Assembly: GCA_030123625.1 (NCBI GenBank)
Contig: CP126121.1
Location: 2,272,179-2,336,178 of the forward strand
Origin: Nitrospira sp.
GTDB taxonomy: Bacteria; Nitrospirota; Nitrospiria; Nitrospirales; Nitrospiraceae
DNA: 64,000 nt
Reading direction: 5' to 3'
Part shown: in pieces, positions 62,692-64,000 of the stretch
Position numbering within the stretch: position 1 is the first letter of the stretch
How the letters are laid out: every line of letters begins with the position of its first letter
Notes under the pieces: generated by a model
Told to the model about the DNA's origin: nothing
Databases searched by the model: none
What the model saw: only the letters and a program-made list of their open reading frames with translations
Made by a program: the position numbers and the translations under genes

Positions 62692-63410
62692 ACCCACAGA
62701 CCTCTCCATCGCACCGGACGCACGTGCGGCCGCGAAAGTGTTCGATGACATGGGCTGGATTGCCGGAAAAGATGATCCGACCGTTACACAGTTGGGATGC
62801 CGAATCAGCGATCGCCGCGACCTCTTCCTGATGGGTGATGAGCAAGATCGCTCCGCCGTTTTCCTTGAGCGCGCGGATGACGTTGTTGATGATGTGAGTA
62901 ATCGACAACATGTCGATCCCGGCTGCCAGCTCATCGAGAATCGCCAGCGTCGGTTTCATCGACAGCACGGACGCCAACTCGATGCGATGACGTTCACCCC
63001 CGCTCAGAGCTTTATCGACTCGCCGATTCAGGTAACGGTCAGGGTCCAGGCCGACTTGCATCAGCACCGGTTCGGGATTGAACTCGGACCGGCCTAACGT
63101 CAGGTATTCGAGAACCGTGACACCTTCGAAACGAGCCGGTTCTTGCCAGGCTAGGGTCACGCCCAACTTCGCCCGTTCGTGCATTTTGAGCGGGAGCAGG
63201 TCGACACCCCGCGAACCGGATGGTTCCCTGAGTCGGGAGATACCGGTCACAACCCATAAGGAGGTAGGCCAGCGTGGTCTTGCCGGAGCCATTCGCCCCC
63301 AGGAGAGCATGGATTTCTCTCGGATGGATCGTCAGATTGAGTTGATCGAGGATCTTCTGATCGCCCACCGCGAAGGTAAGATTGCGAATGTCTAAGAGGG
63401 GAAGGGGCAC
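62678..63410 (-). CDS. sufC: SufC-like Fe-S assembly ATPase, frameshifted
   Basis: ABC-type ATPase partner of SufBD. The first frame has LDIRNLTFAVGDQKILDQL and Walker A LLGANGSGKTTL; the second has LKMHERAKLGVTLAWQEP, ABC signature ALSGGERHRIELAS, Walker B LAILDELAAGID and H-loop THQEE. They join at TIRFAG-VDLLPL if the GGGG run near 63210 has one G too many. Joined length is about 244 residues, normal for SufC. Walker B has DELAAG where DEPDSG is usual. The start is GTG 63410 without a clear ribosome site. It overlaps sufBD by about 14 bases. Confidence 0.85.
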
Positions 63411-63698
63411 AGTGCGTAACGCGCCTCTTGAGGACTGAGTCAGGCGGCATCGTGCGTGCCATGAGGCGGCGCATTCAGCGGGTCGCTTCTTCTAGGGAGG
63501 CAGACAATCGCACCGTAGCGTTCTGCGGCAAAAGCGCAAACCCGTGTGGGGAATTAGTCCACACTGTCTCGCTATCCAGGAATGTTTCATCGTAACTCGT
63601 GAGTGTCCTTCAGCTTGAAGGATCAATGACTTTCGATGTTCACGTGCATGGCATTGCCATTGCTGTAAAGGAATGCAGACGGGCTTGCTCGACGAGTC
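63411..63698. other. Divergent intergenic region between sufC and a BON-domain gene
   Basis: About 290 bases with no gene. It should hold the sufC promoter (leftward) and that of the BON gene (rightward). No IscR-like or other operator was recognised by eye. Confidence 0.4.
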
Positions 63699-64000
63699 AT
63701 GAAGACGACGGCTGCATTAGAACGGGATCGGGTTCTGAAAGAAGTACGCGCTGCCCTCGAGCGTGAGCCGCGCATCAACCTGCATAAGTTTCCGGTCGAG
63801 ATTGAATTTGGCGATGGGGTTCTCACTCTGGAAGGCGAGGTCGAACATATTGCGGCGAAAAAACTGAGCCTCGAGTCGGCGATCGCCGTCCAAGGTGTCA
63901 GCGGCATTGTCGACCGCCTCCGTGTGACTCCGGCAACACGCATGGGAGACGGGGCCATCTTGGACGCGGTACGCGATGCGTTGCTTCAGGAAAGCATCCT
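63699..64000 (+). CDS. BON-domain protein, 3'-truncated by the window edge
   Basis: The plus strand from ATG 63699 reads without a stop to the end: an N-terminal helix (RDRVLKEVRAALEREP), then a BON repeat (VEIEFGDGVLTLEGEVEHIA in part, SAIAVQGVSGIVDRLRV). A second repeat seems to begin with ILDAVRDALLQES. BON domains bind phospholipid or peptidoglycan, often in envelope-stress proteins, but no signal peptide is seen at this start. At least 100 residues are inside the window. Confidence 0.85.
   Translation, partial: MKTTAALERDRVLKEVRAALEREPRINLHKFPVEIEFGDGVLTLEGEVEHIAAKKLSLESAIAVQGVSGIVDRLRVTPATRMGDGAILDAVRDALLQESI

Overview
The window looks like chromosomal DNA of a Nitrospira-like autotroph (phylum Nitrospirota). 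This is an inference from gene content, with no marker gene to prove it. The supporting genes are a class V (archaeal-type) fructose-1,6-bisphosphatase, citrate synthase, many small periplasmic c-type cytochromes, a STAS-MlaE lipid transporter, both AMP- and ADP-forming acyl-CoA synthetases, and a two-gene SufC/SufBD iron-sulfur system. No rRNA, tRNA, CRISPR array or complete insertion sequence was seen.

Layout. 0-5.7 kb: 3' part of ftsH, then a four-gene Mla-type lipid transport operon and a VIT1-like membrane protein, separated by hairpin-forming repeats. 6.1-11.2 kb: a multi-sensor histidine kinase with a NarL-type regulator, a sugar-nucleotide transferase and small proteins. 11.4-21.4 kb (minus strand): a 3077-residue synthetase (FAAL-PCP-C-A-PCP-C-A-PCP-TE) followed by its phosphopantetheinyl transferase; together they should make an N-acyl dipeptide, with glycine predicted at the second position. 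21.9-29.8 kb (plus strand): a redox island of five small c-type cytochromes, a TsdA-like diheme protein, a Tll0287-like haem protein, DsrE, OsmC, a Spy-like protein, a CBS protein and a hemerythrin. 29.9-33.7 kb: two intact HigBA modules, a HigA remnant, an orphan antitoxin and a diheme peroxidase-like cytochrome, bounded by two copies of the 3' end of the neighbouring acyl-CoA synthetase gene.

33.7-46.7 kb is a long minus-strand run. Read in the direction of transcription it holds a small heat-shock protein, a 50-residue membrane protein, a phosphoribosyltransferase, a BCAM0308-type protein, a universal stress protein, a cytochrome c, a tightly coupled acsA-pdhA-pdhB-pdhC-acp operon, a glutaredoxin-membrane fusion and a GNAT-ADP-forming acyl-CoA synthetase. 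46.7-50 kb: a candidate structured RNA with a terminator, a PepSY protein, Pal and a frameshifted secreted protein. 50-60.5 kb: a PH-domain protein, a CapA-like protein, archease-RtcB, a secreted EEP-fold enzyme, a VOC protein, citrate synthase, a cupredoxin, a DUF1614 protein and class V FBPase. 60.6-64 kb: SufC-SufBD, a DUF433/DUF5615 toxin-antitoxin pair, a second copy of the sufBD 3' end, and the start of a BON-domain gene.

Three themes stand out. (1) The lipopeptide synthetase has two active-site substitutions, Arg for the second His in the first condensation domain and Cys for Ser in the thioesterase. (2) Two unrelated toxin-antitoxin regions each lie between direct repeats of the 3' end of an adjacent housekeeping gene. 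(3) Every internal frameshift in the otherwise readable genes can be explained by a one-base change in a short run of one base, so sequencing error must be excluded before any of them is called a pseudogene.
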